In this document: positions 10,438-22,519 of the stretch, piece after piece
Layout of the letters: every line of letters starts with the position of its first letter
How positions within the stretch are numbered: the stretch's first letter is position 1
Assembly: GCA_028456385.1 (NCBI GenBank)
Contig: JALNQF010000019.1
Coordinates: 341,921-405,920, forward strand
Direction of reading: 5' to 3'
DNA from: Ophiosphaerella korrae
Lineage: Eukaryota; Ascomycota; Dothideomycetes; Pleosporales; Phaeosphaeriaceae
Length of the DNA stretch: 64,000 nucleotides
The notes under the pieces: model-generated
The model's input: only the letters and a program-made list of their open reading frames with translations
Database searches by the model: none
What the model was told of the DNA's origin: nothing
Position numbers and translations under genes: made by a program

Positions 10438-12946
10438 CTATCCTCCACGCTCACCAAACTCCCGTGACCAATCCTCGAATTGCTTCAAACCCTCTTTACT
10501 GACGGAAGGCCTAATGGTTTGTAAACTAGCCTGGAAATCTTGAAATTGGATAGGCCGTATTTGATCCATGGTCATGGACAACAATTTCTCGCCCAGCGAA
10601 CGTAAAGGTCCCATCGCAGCATCTTTTGCCAGCGCAGTGATATCAGAACCCGAGAAACCTGTATAAAGTTAGTATCTGCATTGGACGAATCAGCAGTACA
10701 TAAAGTACACGTACCATCGGTGAGCTTCACCAGACGATCTAGGTCTCTTTCACTAAGCCCATGCTTCTGGTGGCTCAACAATGTCTGAACCTGCTGCTTC
10801 CTGACCCAATCTTCAGGTAGAGGAATATATTGTCTTCTGACAAATCTTCTCCTTGCAGCCTCATCAATAGCCCAAGGCAAATTTGTTGCTGCAAGAACAA
10901 GCACTCGAGACGCATCACCCTTTTCTTTTTCTTTATCACTCATATCTCGTCCGGCCGCAGCTTTTTGAAGGTCTGACCATTGGATAAGAAATTCTGTCTT
11001 GATGCGACGCGTCGCCTCATGTTCGCCAGAGCCTGAGCGAGCAGTTAAAAGGGAGTCGATTTCGTCAACAAAGATGATCGAAGGAGCTAGCGCTTTGGCA
11101 AGCTGGAACAAGGCACGCACAAGTTTCTCAGACTCGCCCAAGAATTTTGATGTAAGGCTGCTTGCTGAAATTGCAAAAAAGGTCGATTTCGATTCAGTTG
11201 CCACGGCTCTTGCCAACATTGTCTTTCCCGTCCCAGGCGGTCCAAAAAGGAGCATCCCCCTCGCAGGCTCTCGTAGCCCCATAAATAAGTCGGGTCTCAA
11301 GAATGGGTAGACGACTGTCTCTTTCAGTGCTGACTTTGCAATTTCTAGTCCAGCTACATCAGCCCAGTGCACTTCGTCTCCCTGAATAACGATTTCGTTT
11401 AGAATCTGTTGCGCTGCTTGTTTATCTACCCCCCGTGGCAAATTCTTCATAATCCCATCTGTGCGTATCTTCCATTCATCTGTTTCTTCAGCCTCTTCTT
11501 CAGAGTCAGCTGGCTCCGATGTTGGTGTTGGAGGAAGGTCTGCGCGGATTGAGTCGCCCCTGGCTCTTCCTTTGTGAGGTGGCGGTGGCCGAGGCCTCTG
11601 TTCATTTTTGTCATCTTCTCCCATGGTTATTGGCTCTGGCGCATGGCCTTTTGAATTTCTCCCCCGATTGTTGTTGCTTGTTGACCGGGATACTGAACGG
11701 CGTTTCGTTAGAGGATCTTGAGCTGGTGGAAGTTTCTCAGTTTCGACATCAGTGTATGATCGCGCAGCCGCAGAAGCTGCTAGAGAGCGTGCGTCCAATG
11801 TGGAGACTGGGTATTCCTTGCGGTAAGATGGTAAAGCTGTAGAATTACTTTGTGTGCCTGATACTCGACTTCTCTCGATCAGTTTACGTGGAACCGGTGG
11901 CGGTGCTTTTCTCTGTATACTCTGGTTTTTTCCTGATTCTAAACTACTTCCGCTATACAGTGGCGGTGGAGCGTATGACTTAGAGCCTGGACTCTCGCTA
12001 GGCTTGAAGAAAAAGGGGGGTTGAGTTATATTTGGCTGAGGTGACTCTGGATTGAACGATTGGTCACTTGGCCTCTCATTTACAGGCCGCTCTAAAGATG
12101 AACGAGTCGAGGTGTTCAGTGAAGCTGTGGATGGGTTAGGGACACCTAGGCTTGGCCTGCTAGAACCGAGCGTGGGCGCATAACCCCAAGCCTGAGTAGC
12201 CGCTTTCGAAGCCTCTGGACGAGATCGCATCGAAGAAGGCATCTTCGAAGCTGGCCTCCCATCTTTCCCAGGTCTCAATGTTCGTAACATCCTGCCTTTC
12301 TTTTCAGGCGATGGTGTTCGCGATTTCTTCTCACCAGAAACAGCCGGGGCCAGTGTAGGCGCACTGCTGGTCTTGGTCAAGTCATTTCCCATTATCGACC
12401 CAGTCCCTGAGCTTTTTCGTGGGGCCATGGCAGGGCGATGTGGTAGAGGTAGCGGCCTTGAAAGATCGGTATATTCCATGGGAGGAATTGAGCCTCCTCC
12501 AAGCCAGCCTGGAGAAGCATGTGGATCGCTCACGGCTGTGGAGACACCATGTGGAGATGGCGCAGGAGGGGTCGTATTCGTGTCTGGCAACGCTATACTA
12601 TCCTTCGAATCTTTTCGACTGTTTTTCAAAGCCTCGAGTAGATCTACCCTCTCCTTGCATTGTAGCTCCAGCTGCTGCAGAGATTCAAGCAGAGCCTTCT
12701 CCGTTGACGAGGTAGGCCGAAATGTACTGGGGTTGCGACGGGCGTTGTGGTAGTAAATGTGGTCGAGGGCGGTCTTCCACGAGCGCAAGGCTTCTTTCTC
12801 GTTGTTCTACCATGTATCATGTCAATACAGCACTCCTAGCTCCTCCATACAACCAAGGGATCACTAACCTGACCTTCAAAATAAACCGCGGTCGAGCAGG
12901 CCAGGAAAGCCTCGTCGTAGGCCTTTTGCGTCGTATTTGCTCGCAT
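10438..12946 (-). CDS. Sap1-like MIT-domain AAA ATPase (meiotic-clade AAA)
   Basis: Three exons, 12946-12869, 12806-10715 and 10658-10438, give 796 residues. The N-terminal 75 residues ('[20 protein letters not shown]', then '[17 protein letters not shown]') form a helical MIT-like domain. A long Ser/Pro-rich disordered middle follows. The ATPase domain starts near residue 480 with '[13 protein letters not shown]' and has Walker A 'GPPGTGKT' (about residue 547), Walker B 'IIFVDEID', sensor '[11 protein letters not shown]', and arginines in 'RRRFVRRQY'. The third exon supplies '[20 protein letters not shown]' and the Vps4-like C-terminal helix. This is the spastin/fidgetin/Vps4/Sap1 group; domain order fits yeast Sap1 best, and the function of that protein is not firmly known. 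A role in microtubule or ESCRT remodelling is inference. The 5' part contains the splice site gttagt after codon 26. Confidence 0.85.
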
Positions 12947-13918
12947 TGTAATTGTTTTGATTGTCACGAGTCTCGCAGACCATCGCGTGAGATTTACAGT
13001 ATCGAAAGATGGTTCATGGGTGGTTGCGATCTAGTGTCTGGGACTCAGTGTGTCGTACGCACAGGGCTGGGTTCGCGCTGGTGCTGGTGTGTGACGTAGT
13101 GGCTGCGGTTGCCATTGGACCAGTCATGTAACGCCTAGAGTGCGATCGAGCCCAACGTGTATTCCTATTACTGTCAATGACTCTCTATCAACGCCAACAG
13201 AATTTAGTTATATAATAAATTGTGTTCAGTGTTTATCACAATGATTGCCATAGATTCAAGACAATTTAGTATAGGGTCATGAGGATGTGCATGTGCGGGT
13301 CGCAATGGTGAGCTAAGCTAGGGTTATCTTTATCGATTACGCACCTTGCAAAGTGCAAGATCAAGTACTTGTGGTAGCGTCCTGTTGCCAGTTCCCACAA
13401 AACTACTTATAGTATCCCAGCTAATTCGATCCATAACATCATGAAAATGAAATGGTGGGTTGGATATAGAACTTGCTGCAATTTTAACAGATGCCATAAG
13501 TAAGTTTAAGCTCTATCGGTTCATTTCAGGCTGTCTCCACGCCACAAGAGCTTATCTTGCACATTCATCGGAAAACGCCAACGCTACAATGCCCCTATGA
13601 TACAGGTATATTTGCTCTAACCATGAACACGTTCAAAATGGCTCTAAATATTCCCAACGCCACGAAAAAAAAACCCCCAAGAGCATGATCAAGGATGCCC
13701 CGGTATCCTCACAAGGGAATGTGTAGTTGACTAACATCGCTTTCTTTTGCCCTGGTGCTCATGTGGACAGCGAAACCGGAGTCGAGATGCTGAGAAGTGT
13801 ATAAGACTCCTTTCCATGGAGCCATCTCGTGCATCGTCTCAGTAGTTATGCACATATCGTTTGGCCGAGTGGCGCTACAAGGTGAGTAGTAAATCGACAA
13901 ATTTGGACGCTGTCTAGC
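12947..13918. other. intergenic; upstream of the AAA ATPase gene and downstream of the carrier gene
   Basis: About 1 kb. The segment next to 12946 should hold the promoter of the Sap1-like gene, and the segment below 13918 the 3' end of the mitoferrin gene. A 63-codon minus frame at 13709-13900 shows no family features. No RNA gene or repeat was recognised. Confidence 0.5.
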
Positions 13919-15196
13919 TTATATCGACTTGGAGGGGTCGGTGCTTCGACGAATAAAAAATGCCTTGGCCATTTCGTAGGCAGACCTAATCTCATTAGAA
14001 CCTGCATATACGATAAGAGTTCCATGGCTGCACTTACCAGCAGATGGCCGTGCTGGGCATTGTGGTGATGATTCTGGGTTTCAGCCCACGGAAGTACCCC
14101 CTATACCCTTCTCTTTGGTGAATAATTTTTGCTGCCTGCCACAAGCCATTTACTTTTCGTAGCTCTGCATCTGTAGCGTTTCCTCGAGTCTGTAGTAAGG
14201 TCTTGATGACGTCTAAAGGTGTTGTAAGCCCTGCAGCGAAACCGCCAGCAATTCCGCCCGCGAAACAGTGTGTATAAGGATCGTAGCGGCCGGTAGGGTT
14301 CATAACTTTGGATATGGATTCGTATGCCATGAATTGGAGAGCAGTAAAGGGCACCGTCATACACAGTGTAGTGGGGTAGGAGACGTAGAATGCGCCAATG
14401 CCTTCAGCTCGGAAGACTTCGCGAGCACATTGTGGAACCGACTTGTAGATAGAGCCATGCATTTGCATACGTTGTTTAATGACTGCTTTTTGTCAGTTTC
14501 TAAACTTGGGTAGGCGCAATGTAAGTTTACCATCGAAGGGGTTCATGAGCGCATCGCTCGAAATTGTCGCTGCGGCGCCACTGGCTGCGGCGGCAAGCGG
14601 GTGATGTTCCTCGTTCCCACCCTCGTTGCCACCGAGGGCGTGCTTGGTGGCCTCGTATGATGCAAAATAGACGGCATGCGCGGGTCCTGCGGCACTGTCA
14701 GTGCCATTGCGCAACAGCATTGGAGCTTGATGTTCTTACCTGCGCCCATGACAACACTCGACAACCCTCTCCACAACGCCCTGAAGCCCTCGACCCGCGA
14801 TATTGTGACCATGGCGTTGGATATACCGCTGTACATAGCGCCCGGCGCAGGGTTGATGATCTGTATTCTCGTCTGTTCCAATGTCAGCGCAATGTCCACA
14901 GAGAGTCAGAAGCTCTGCATCGAGGGGCGTACCTTGAGTAGATCGACGGGGTACATCACCGAGTGTTCCTGCGGCATGGTTAGCAGCTGCTTGAACATTG
15001 GCACCGAGTTCGGAGGCCTACGGCAATACCTGCGAACGCGCCCGCCAGCATGTTCGCAGTAAGGGAAAAGTTTGGTGGTAAGGCTTCATATCTGGTGCGA
15101 TAGTCAACAACTCAAGTCCCATGGTGGGGTCGGCGTAGGGGAGCTGTACTCGTGTTCTTCTTCGAGGGGAAGCGCTGCGCGATCATGGGTGGCCAT
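13919..15196 (-). CDS. mitoferrin-type mitochondrial carrier (Mrs3/Mrs4)
   Basis: Seven exons on the minus strand: 15196-15150, 15091-15022, 14968-14933 (36 nt), 14872-14740, 14686-14531, 14482-14038 and 13985-13919, encoding 317 residues. This is a three-repeat mitochondrial carrier, with the signature Px[DE]xx[KR] in each repeat: 'PVDLLKTR', 'PFDVIKQR' and 'PLDVIKTLLQTR'. Family-specific blocks 'LPPNFSL', 'AGAFAGIAEHSVMYP' and 'GPAHAVYFASYEATKH' match mitoferrins, which carry iron across the inner mitochondrial membrane for heme and Fe-S synthesis. Conserved histidines in EHSVMYP and AHAVYF fit iron-binding positions known in Mrs3. The first intron was placed as gtacag...caccag to give 'EEEHEYEALPPN'; this join is the least certain, because its donor is weak. 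All other introns are 48-60 nt with gtaag-type donors, except the one at 15021 (gtaggc). Confidence 0.9.
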
Positions 15197-16992
15197 GAGA
15201 CGGCCGGTAGCCGGCGCTGCGGAGTCCAGATTTGCGATTGAAGGGATTTACAGGTTCCGTGAGAGTGCAGTGGCCTGGATGACGTGTTGCAAGTTCGGTG
15301 ATCGTGATGGTCCAGCAATGGCGGAGGTTTGAAGTGATGTGGGCGTTACTTTTTGCTGTAGGTATCTAATGCATATTGGACTAGTTTGAACCGAGCGCCG
15401 AGACGCCGTCGCGGTCATAACGGCACCGAACCCAGGTCTCCGAGCTTCCCATCTAGGCACTGAGCAAGTTGCCTCGTGGTTCTGGTGAAATGATTGCAGC
15501 GATGCTGGAGCACATGGCAAAAGCGAATAAATTCCCAGCAACGCCCCCTACATTTTATTCCTTTGCACATATCCTTTTTAACACAACGCCATCGACTACT
15601 AGCCCAACTTTTCGCTTTCTCAACCCTACCGCCTTCTGCACCGGAGAAGCACCATGCCGAAGATTGAGGGAACCCATGCACGCTTTTGGCAAAAAAATAA
15701 TAATCTTATCTGATCATCTCCGCCCGCCGCTGCAACCTGCTGAGTCGCGTCAAATAATTGCCTTTCTCTCTTACCATTCCAAATCACTCTAGCATCTGCT
15801 GAAAATTAACCTGCTCATACCCTGCATACCAACTAACCAGCTGAGACCACATGTATACTTACCACGCAGATTTTTACCCATGGAATCGTTGAAAATACCC
15901 CTTTTGCAAACTGGCAGAATCAGAGAAAATAGGTATTCTCAACGATAAGAAAAAACGCCTTCAATAATCCAGCATGTTACATTGCAATGTGTATAATTAA
16001 GTTCATCATCCTGTATCCCATCACAGACAAATCAATGCAAGTAGTCAGGTCACTACTCTTTACTCTGACAGTGAACGTGTAAGCGAGATGCCCCAAGTTG
16101 TGCATGCGATAGACGTTGGTTTCCATTACACATAGAAAAATGCGCTTATCAGTGTATTCTTGATTTGAGAGAGTATGCTTGGGTATTTGGAAAACCGACC
16201 ATCTCCAAATCAACTACTTTGCACGATGCAGCCCCAGTATTGCGCAATGTTGAGATGTGGGCGCAAGCTCAGAACCTTACACGCCTTCGACTTGGTTAAG
16301 ACTAGACAAACATAATCTTGTTCATATATGACCGTCACTATAAACGAGATTGGGCCGCTCCAGATAAAAAGTATAAGGATGAGATTTAGGCGCTTGATTG
16401 AATGTTCCGTCAGCTGACGACCAGATATGGCCCACAGGAATCAGACTCATGTACAGATACACAAACCAGTACTAGCAAGAAGTATTCTTTCTTGACTCTT
16501 CGAAGAATGTTCTTCGTGCGTTCGAAACGGTATCCGCTTCCTTGTCCAACATATATTAGGCTTTTCAATATACCCATCACAGTCTGAGTTACAGAACATT
16601 CGATTCGTATCCATCCAAACGACTGGGATACTGTCTTGCACGATCGGATAGTGCGTCGTTACCTTGTTGGTTGGTTCACTGTAACAATGGGATTGCTCTA
16701 GAATGAAAGAGGAAGAGTGATACCAGTTGCTTATCTGGTATGGTATCCGCCTAAGCCGCAGCCGGCCGACAGATGAGAAGCACATATTCTATATTACAAG
16801 TGACCGGTCACTGCCGCATATACACACGCCAGGCTAGATTTTATGCTTTAACACATCGAGTACACCCGCCTCGTAATCTTACAAGCACAGTTAACGAGAT
16901 TCTTTTCTCTCCACAAGCAGCGAAAACGCCCAGCATAGATCCTAGAGTAAATCACACTAGGTGGTATGGAGCACGATGCCGGAAGTTACTTG
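15197..16992. other. intergenic region
   Basis: About 1.8 kb between the carrier promoter and the 3' end of the asparaginyl-tRNA synthetase gene. Open frames of up to about 110 codons occur on both strands (for example 15469-15792 and 16447-16785), but their translations show no domain, no steady codon preference and no splice-supported extension. I see no gene, RNA or repeat that I can defend. Confidence 0.5.
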
Positions 16993-18737
16993 TTAGCAGT
17001 CACACCGCTTATGCCAACGTGGAAAGCTGACAACATCCCGGATGTTGGAGATGCCAGAAAGGTAGCACAGCAGCCGGTCAAATCCAAGGCCAAAGCCTCC
17101 GTGCGGAACACTACCATATCTTCGAAGATCGACATACCATTGCAGAGACTTGTCCAAGGCCTCGGAATCAGCCTCAGCCATATGACCTAGATTGCGGTTC
17201 TTCATTGCCTTGAGCAGTTCGGGTAGGCGGTGCTCACGCATTGAGCCCCCTACCAGTTCGCAAAGCTCCGGCACAAGCAGATCAAAACATGCCACCGTTG
17301 GCTCAGCCTGATTATCCAACTGCGAGCCAGTTGATGGTGCCATGTAAAACGGTTTGATTTTGCGCGGATAGTCGGTCACAAAGATAGGCCCACCGTTCCC
17401 AAGGCTTTCGGCAAGATATCGCTCGTGTTCCGTTTGAAGGCCATCTGCATGTCCTGGCGCAAATTCAAAATCTTTGCCCTGATCTACCGCCCGTTTGAGA
17501 TGTTCTATCGCGGCGCTGTATGTGATTCGAGGCCACGGCCCGTCTATGAGGCCCTGCCACCGTTGTGCAAGTACACTGTGCGACACAGACACAAAATCGG
17601 TTGCCTGGTCCTGTGCTTGAACTTCGAGCAATTCCTGACCTATAACTGATGATTGTAATTCGGTTGCAACGGCTCGCAACATGTTTTCTACAACGTCCAT
17701 GACGGCGTCTAGGTCGTTCACAAAAGCTAATTCTGCCTCGAGCATGTAAAATTCACTCAGATGACGCGCAGTGTCGCTTTTCTCAGCACGGAAAGTCGGC
17801 GATAAGGCCCATACCTTGTTCACTGATTGAGCCAAAGCTTCCAGGTGTAACTGACTCGAGACAGTCAGATACTTGGGAGAGCCAAAGAATATACCCTCGG
17901 GTTCTGCGCTTTCCGTCGATCCTGAAATTAGTGTGGAAAGCGCCCCAGATGCAACAGTGAACACCTCTCCTGCGCCTTCACAGTCAGAGGACGTAATGAT
18001 TGGCGGGTGGCATTGAACAAAATCCTGTTTGGCAAAATAACTGGTTATTTGGGTGGCGATTAGAGATCTTAGGCGCAGGATCAAAGCATTGAGTGGGAGT
18101 CGAGGTCGTAAATGAGGGACGGTCCGAAGATATTCAGAGGTCTGGTACTTTTTCTGAATAGGCGAGGTCTGTGTTACAGTATTCTCACATCAGACATCTA
18201 TCAACAACTCTCCAGGAGGTTGTATGGACATACCGCAGCGTCATTATCTCCAAGGATATGGATATTGCCCACTTGAAGTTCATGAGATTGCCCTTGGCCC
18301 TGGGATGGCGTCCATTTACCAGTGAGGGTGACTGCAACGCCTGTTGTGAGCCTAGCCATTCAAGACGTCAGCTGCGGGCAAACGTTACTTGATGGTCTCA
18401 CTGACTCTTCTGCTAGGTGAGGCGGAAGGACGGCTTGCACAGTCTGCAGTGTCGAGCCATCCCCAATAGCAGCGAAGGCAATACGCTTCTGCTTGCGCAC
18501 AGAGCGTACGTAGCCATTGATAGTCAATGTCTCACCATCTGCTGGGCCTGCCCGAGGAGATGACAGCTGCACGGCAGAAGGCCTTAATAGCGCTGCTATA
18601 TTGTTCGGGTAGAAGGTTGAGCTATAGCGAGAACGACATGGTAGCGATGTTTGTGCCGGAGCAGCAGCAATTCCCCGCCGGGGACGCAGCAAGCGAGGCC
18701 GGAATGCATTCCTGGGTACAGATAGCAGGCCGCTCAT
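16993..18737 (-). CDS. SLM5: mitochondrial asparaginyl-tRNA synthetase
   Basis: Three exons, 18737-18406, 18351-18234 and 18168-16993, give 541 residues. The enzyme charges tRNA-Asn in mitochondria. The N-terminal 45 residues are Arg/Ser/Ala-rich with few acids, as in a mitochondrial targeting peptide. An OB-fold anticodon-binding domain follows ('TLTINGYVRSVRKQKRIAFAA'-type start, residues about 65-150). The class II catalytic core has motif 1 near 'QKKYQTSEYLRTVPHLRPR', motif 2 'FRAEKSDTARHL' plus 'EFYMLEAE', and motif 3 'GGFGLGFDRLLCYLSG'. It ends with 'RDVVSFPRWHKRC', the usual AsnRS finish (FPR). The first donor, gtcagt, is weak but is the only one that keeps frame. The specificity call rests on overall resemblance to bacterial and mitochondrial AsnRS; AspRS is much less likely because the insert typical of bacterial AspRS is missing. 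Confidence 0.92.
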
Positions 18738-19982
18738 TTACACAAACAACCAAAGTCAGGCAGCTACGGAGCAAGCAGGCGGCGTACGTTGAAGCGGGAG
18801 GCAGCACACTCTCGCTGCCGTTGGCAAACAAAATTTGGACAGGAAAAAGAAAATCAGCGCTTGGACCACTAAGACGCTAGTGTGGTTGATTACAGTTCAA
18901 GTCAAGTCAGGTCATTTGGTCCATTGCATGTCACACACCTGGGGCCCTTGCTGAAGTCTCCAGTCGTCTGAGACGCGAAAATGCTCAAGGGACGAGCTTT
19001 GGATATGCAACAGACCCACCAACCATCACACAGACGATTGATGTGACTTGGGGTTGTGGACATGCTCCTATTGGCTGTGATTACCTATTACCTATTACCT
19101 GCGCAAAAGCATACCAACACGCGCGCCACGATCTCGCCCATTGTTAGCTAACCGTCTTAATCGTGTACTAGAACGCCTATGCCTAGCAGTATTAGGTTTG
19201 CTATTATGGCGGCTGTTGCGGATATGCTCGCTACGTCGGCGCAGCCGTGTCACTCTGCAGCGGTCAGATACAGTCTGGTTGAACAGCCTTCCATCCGATC
19301 TCAGGATTTGATGCATTTACCCTGCATCCCGGATGGCAGTGCCGACGCTACCGCTGCAATGCTATCTGGCATCACCGAACTGTCCAGCGGCGCGCCAAGT
19401 TGCTCCAACTTGTAGCCACCGATGTGTGCTATGTAGATCGCCTCGAGGTCTGGCAGATCGATCCTGGCAGACCCCCTGTTCCGATGCCCCTCAACACCCA
19501 CACACCACCTGTGGCTTTCGCCCCTGGCAGCAATGTGGGAAATTTGCCTATGAACCTGGACAGAGCCATAGTCACAGTGTGCGGCTGTTCCCGGCTAACT
19601 GAGTCCACCTGGGCATGCACCTATCCCAAATTGCTGGTGGTCACCACACAAACATTTTGGCGTGGATAGCACCCTGTATGCAGACGGGAAGGTTCTGGTC
19701 TACGCAGAAGATTTCCGCTTTTGTAGTTGGTGCGTCGAAAATAGGCCATGTTAGTGTGCGGCTCGATCTCAGTCGATTAGCTGCCCATCACACACCCTTG
19801 ACTACCTGCGCAGATGATATAGTGCCCTTTGCCCAGCTGGGGCCCCAGTTCGCATATTCACAAAGTGTCAATAGCTTCTCCACTCTTTCTTATTTCCGTT
19901 CTGATATTCCTTTGGTTTACGACTTGTTGCTCTACTACTCTTCTGGCTGGTATCTACCTTCACTCTGTGTCATCCCATCACC
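18738..19982. other. intergenic region with a short tandem repeat
   Basis: About 1.2 kb between the divergent AsnRS and PARG-like genes. At 19079-19100 there are three tandem copies of the 8-mer ttacctat/ttacctg. Several open frames of 60-130 codons overlap one another at 19095-20016, with mixed low-complexity translations; I consider them chance frames. Confidence 0.5.
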
Positions 19983-20919
19983 ATGCCACCGTCAAGACCA
20001 AAACCCTCCGAAATAGCTGCGGAGGCGAAGAGAGTGTGGATGCCACACATCTGGAAACACTACATCAAAGACGCAAAAACATCATATCTTTACCCAGATG
20101 CAACACAAATACGAATCAACATTGACAAGAGATCGTCGCAGAGGACAAGAGTTGCTGTCTTAGAAGGTGACCCAGTGACTTATGCTTTGGGCTGGTACCA
20201 GAGTATAGCAAGCACAGATCCAAACTGTGAAAGAATACCAGTGGTCAATGTGGCAAACGAAAAGCGAGCAGGTGGTGACTGGGAATCAGGACTGATGGCG
20301 CCAGAAGAGTGTTTTGCGCGGCGAAGCAATTTAGTCCATGCGCTCACGATGCCATGGAATACAGCCCCGGGCCGAGAGGAAGACTTCTATCCGATACCTC
20401 AGAAAGGCGGAATATACTCTCCACAAGTTTGTGAGATGAAACACCTGTTCAACTAAGTTTCTACTCTAACAATCAACAGTTGTTTTCAGAGGAGGTCCCG
20501 AGCAGGACTATGCAACATTCAACGAGATCTCCTCCCTCCCCGTCATTTCAGTAGCTCCAGTGCGGAGACCGAAGCTAGACGAGTCGGGCACCAAGTACTC
20601 GTTCGCGCAAGAGAAGGAGCTGATGAAGGAGAAGATGCGGGCTGTCCTTCGAATCGCTTGCTACTGTGGGCACAGAAACCTTGTTCTAGGTACCTTCGGA
20701 CTCGGGCCTATTTTCCGCAACCCAGCCACTGAAGTAGCACGCATGTGGAGGAAACTCCTCTTCGAAGAGGAGGAGTTCCATGGCGCGTTCCAGGACGTTG
20801 TGTTTGCCATAGACGGCAGCATGGTAAACGCCCCGACCAAAGGCTGCTTGTCGGACTTCGAGGTCTTCAAGAAAGAATTCGATCCACAGACCCTCTTCCC
20901 AACCAAGTATGGATGGTGA
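19983..20919 (+). CDS. microbial-type PARG (TIGR02452/DUF2263) macrodomain-like protein
   Basis: Two exons, 19983-20430 and 20480-20919, encode 295 residues. Members of this family resemble bacterial-type poly(ADP-ribose) glycohydrolases with a macrodomain fold. Visible landmarks are a positively charged N-terminal helix region, 'VVNVANEKRAGGDWESGLMA' (about residues 96-115) followed by 'PEECFARRSNL', equivalent to the family's N-A-x-x-x-x-GG-x(6-8)-QE signature but with E-E instead of Q-E, then 'IYSPQVFVFRGG' across the splice, and 'HRNLVLGTFGLGPIFRNP'. The last resembles the conserved H-LVLGA-GCGAF-NPP block near the end of family members. A donor gtgagatg was preferred over gtttgt because it gives the in-frame join. 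A nuclear or cytosolic ADP-ribose-removing role is inference; the GCGA motif is changed to GLGP, so activity should not be assumed. Confidence 0.85.
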
Positions 20920-21736
20920 AATGAAACATGCAGGCTTCCCAGTGGTGGTGTCAAGGCTGCATGATGTCAGCGGTTGGGTGGGGGCCGCTAGCCGCTCCCA
21001 CAGATCTCATTGATACAGCTCGGCTATCGCGTGCAGGGAAGATGTGAGTTGACGCACGCCTGACCGCAACTGCCAGCCAATCAGTGGTGGAATTAGGCAT
21101 TGGGTAAACAGCTGTCAGCTGCAAAGTTGGCCGTGGTGGGTGGTTTTGTCATGCATATTGATCCCCCCCGGCCGAGGAAGGATTGTGCCGGTATATTAGA
21201 GGGAATTTGTCCTCGCGTGGCTTGACGCTGAGATTGGCGGAGCAAAAAGCAAAATGCCGGGTATCACGACAGTCGGACAGGGCCCCCAGCCGAATTTCGA
21301 AACATTCTCCCCCCACCCATACGTGTAGATCCAAATATTAGGTAGATATTTGATTGAATTGCCGTGTCTCATCCTTGGTGTAACGTGACCCAAATGCACG
21401 TCTAGAACTGCGGGAGTCACCTGGGTCTGACCCTGACCGTTATTGTGTGAGGGACGCCTGGCTCTCCATTCGATTCGACAAGCCTCCCATCTTAGCTTGA
21501 TTTCCTTGTTGATATCGTGGGCTTGCACAAGGAACCGGACGATGCGGGTTTGACGGCCGGTCACTAGTGACGACATTATGCGGTCTTATCACACCCCTTA
21601 GCAAGCAACCATTCTTGGATAAATTGAGCCATGTTGCATTGCGGCTGCGGGCGTGCTTAGGTGCGGTCTATTTTGCTGTAGTTTACATAGTGTACATGAT
21701 CGTGAGTGGCATTACGGAGCAAACTCTGTGTTTGCA
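20920..21736. other. intergenic region between convergent genes
   Basis: About 0.8 kb separating the 3' ends of the PARG-like gene and COA6. Contains only short unsupported frames on either strand. No RNA gene or repeat is recognised. Confidence 0.5.
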
Positions 21737-22208
21737 TTACTTTGAGCCTGGAAGAGGCAGCTGAGGCGCGACGACCTCTCCTCCTTGAGATTCTATCCTT
21801 TTGATCGTTTGCTCTTTTTGGTAGTTCACGACTCTCTGCTTCTTAAAGTACTCGACCTGTAGGACGTTAGCATGATGGATATGTTTGGTAAGGCTCCTAT
21901 GTAGGATGGTAGCTTCCTATCCTCTGTGATAGAGCCACATCCACTAGCGGGTCGGTCCAACTCACCCAGCTGTGCGCACAATTCTTCTCAAATTCTTGAT
22001 CTAGCTGCCCACAAAAGGTTTGTGCCCTCTCTCTACCCTTTTTGCCATTTATGCTGTCTAGAATTTGGTTTTTGTCGAGACACTCGAAGAAAGCATCGCG
22101 AGCTGCGTAGCATTGTTTTCGGTTTGATCGTGATGGTGACTCAAATGCACCACCTGATGTTTTTGCTGGCCCTGAATCATCCTTTGAACCCCAAGAAAAC
22201 CAGCCCAT
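21737..22208 (-). CDS. COA6: cytochrome c oxidase assembly factor 6
   Basis: Two exons, 22208-21966 and 21856-21737, separated by a 109-nt intron, the longest in the window, give 120 residues. COA6 is a soluble intermembrane-space protein of mitochondria that helps deliver copper to the Cox2 subunit. The protein begins 'MGWFSWGSK', has 'AFESPSRSNRKQCYAARDAF', and carries the twin cysteine pairs C-x9-C ('CYAARDAFFEC') and C-x10-C ('CGQLDQEFEKNC') that define this family. 'SWVEYFKKQRVV' spans the splice junction. Without the intron the frame runs into unrelated sequence, so the join is well supported. It shares a short promoter with SYS1. Confidence 0.93.
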
Positions 22209-22519
22209 ATTCGCTTGTGGTGTCTGCGTGCTCGAAATGGGGTGAGAGTAGCGTAAACTTAGGCCGAGAATAGGCTATAAGGTTTTTGGCCTTGATTTGG
22301 TATATAAGTACAAACACACGCCGCTGGGCGCAGAAATGGCGTTGGTAATGATATGCAATGAAATAGAACTGATGATGCTTGGCGAGAGCTATGATGTCGG
22401 GGCTTACGTTTCGCCGAGACGCAACATGTCGTGAAAGCATTCAAGCAACCCCTTCTGACCAGATATAGAACACATACTTCAACACACTTTTCCATATGTT
22501 CACCTCATAACCAACACTA
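22209..22519. promoter_or_regulatory. bidirectional promoter of COA6 and SYS1
   Basis: Only 311 bp separate the two divergent start codons, so both promoters must overlap here or extend into the neighbouring 5' leaders. No TATA box or known operator is evident. Confidence 0.55.

Noticed and set aside
16447..16785. 112-codon minus-strand frame upstream of the AsnRS 3' end
   Set aside because: No domain, no good start context and no splice extension.
19095..20016. Cluster of frames of up to 133 codons between AsnRS and the PARG-like gene
   Set aside because: They overlap in different frames and strands with no conserved motif; none gains support from splice sites.
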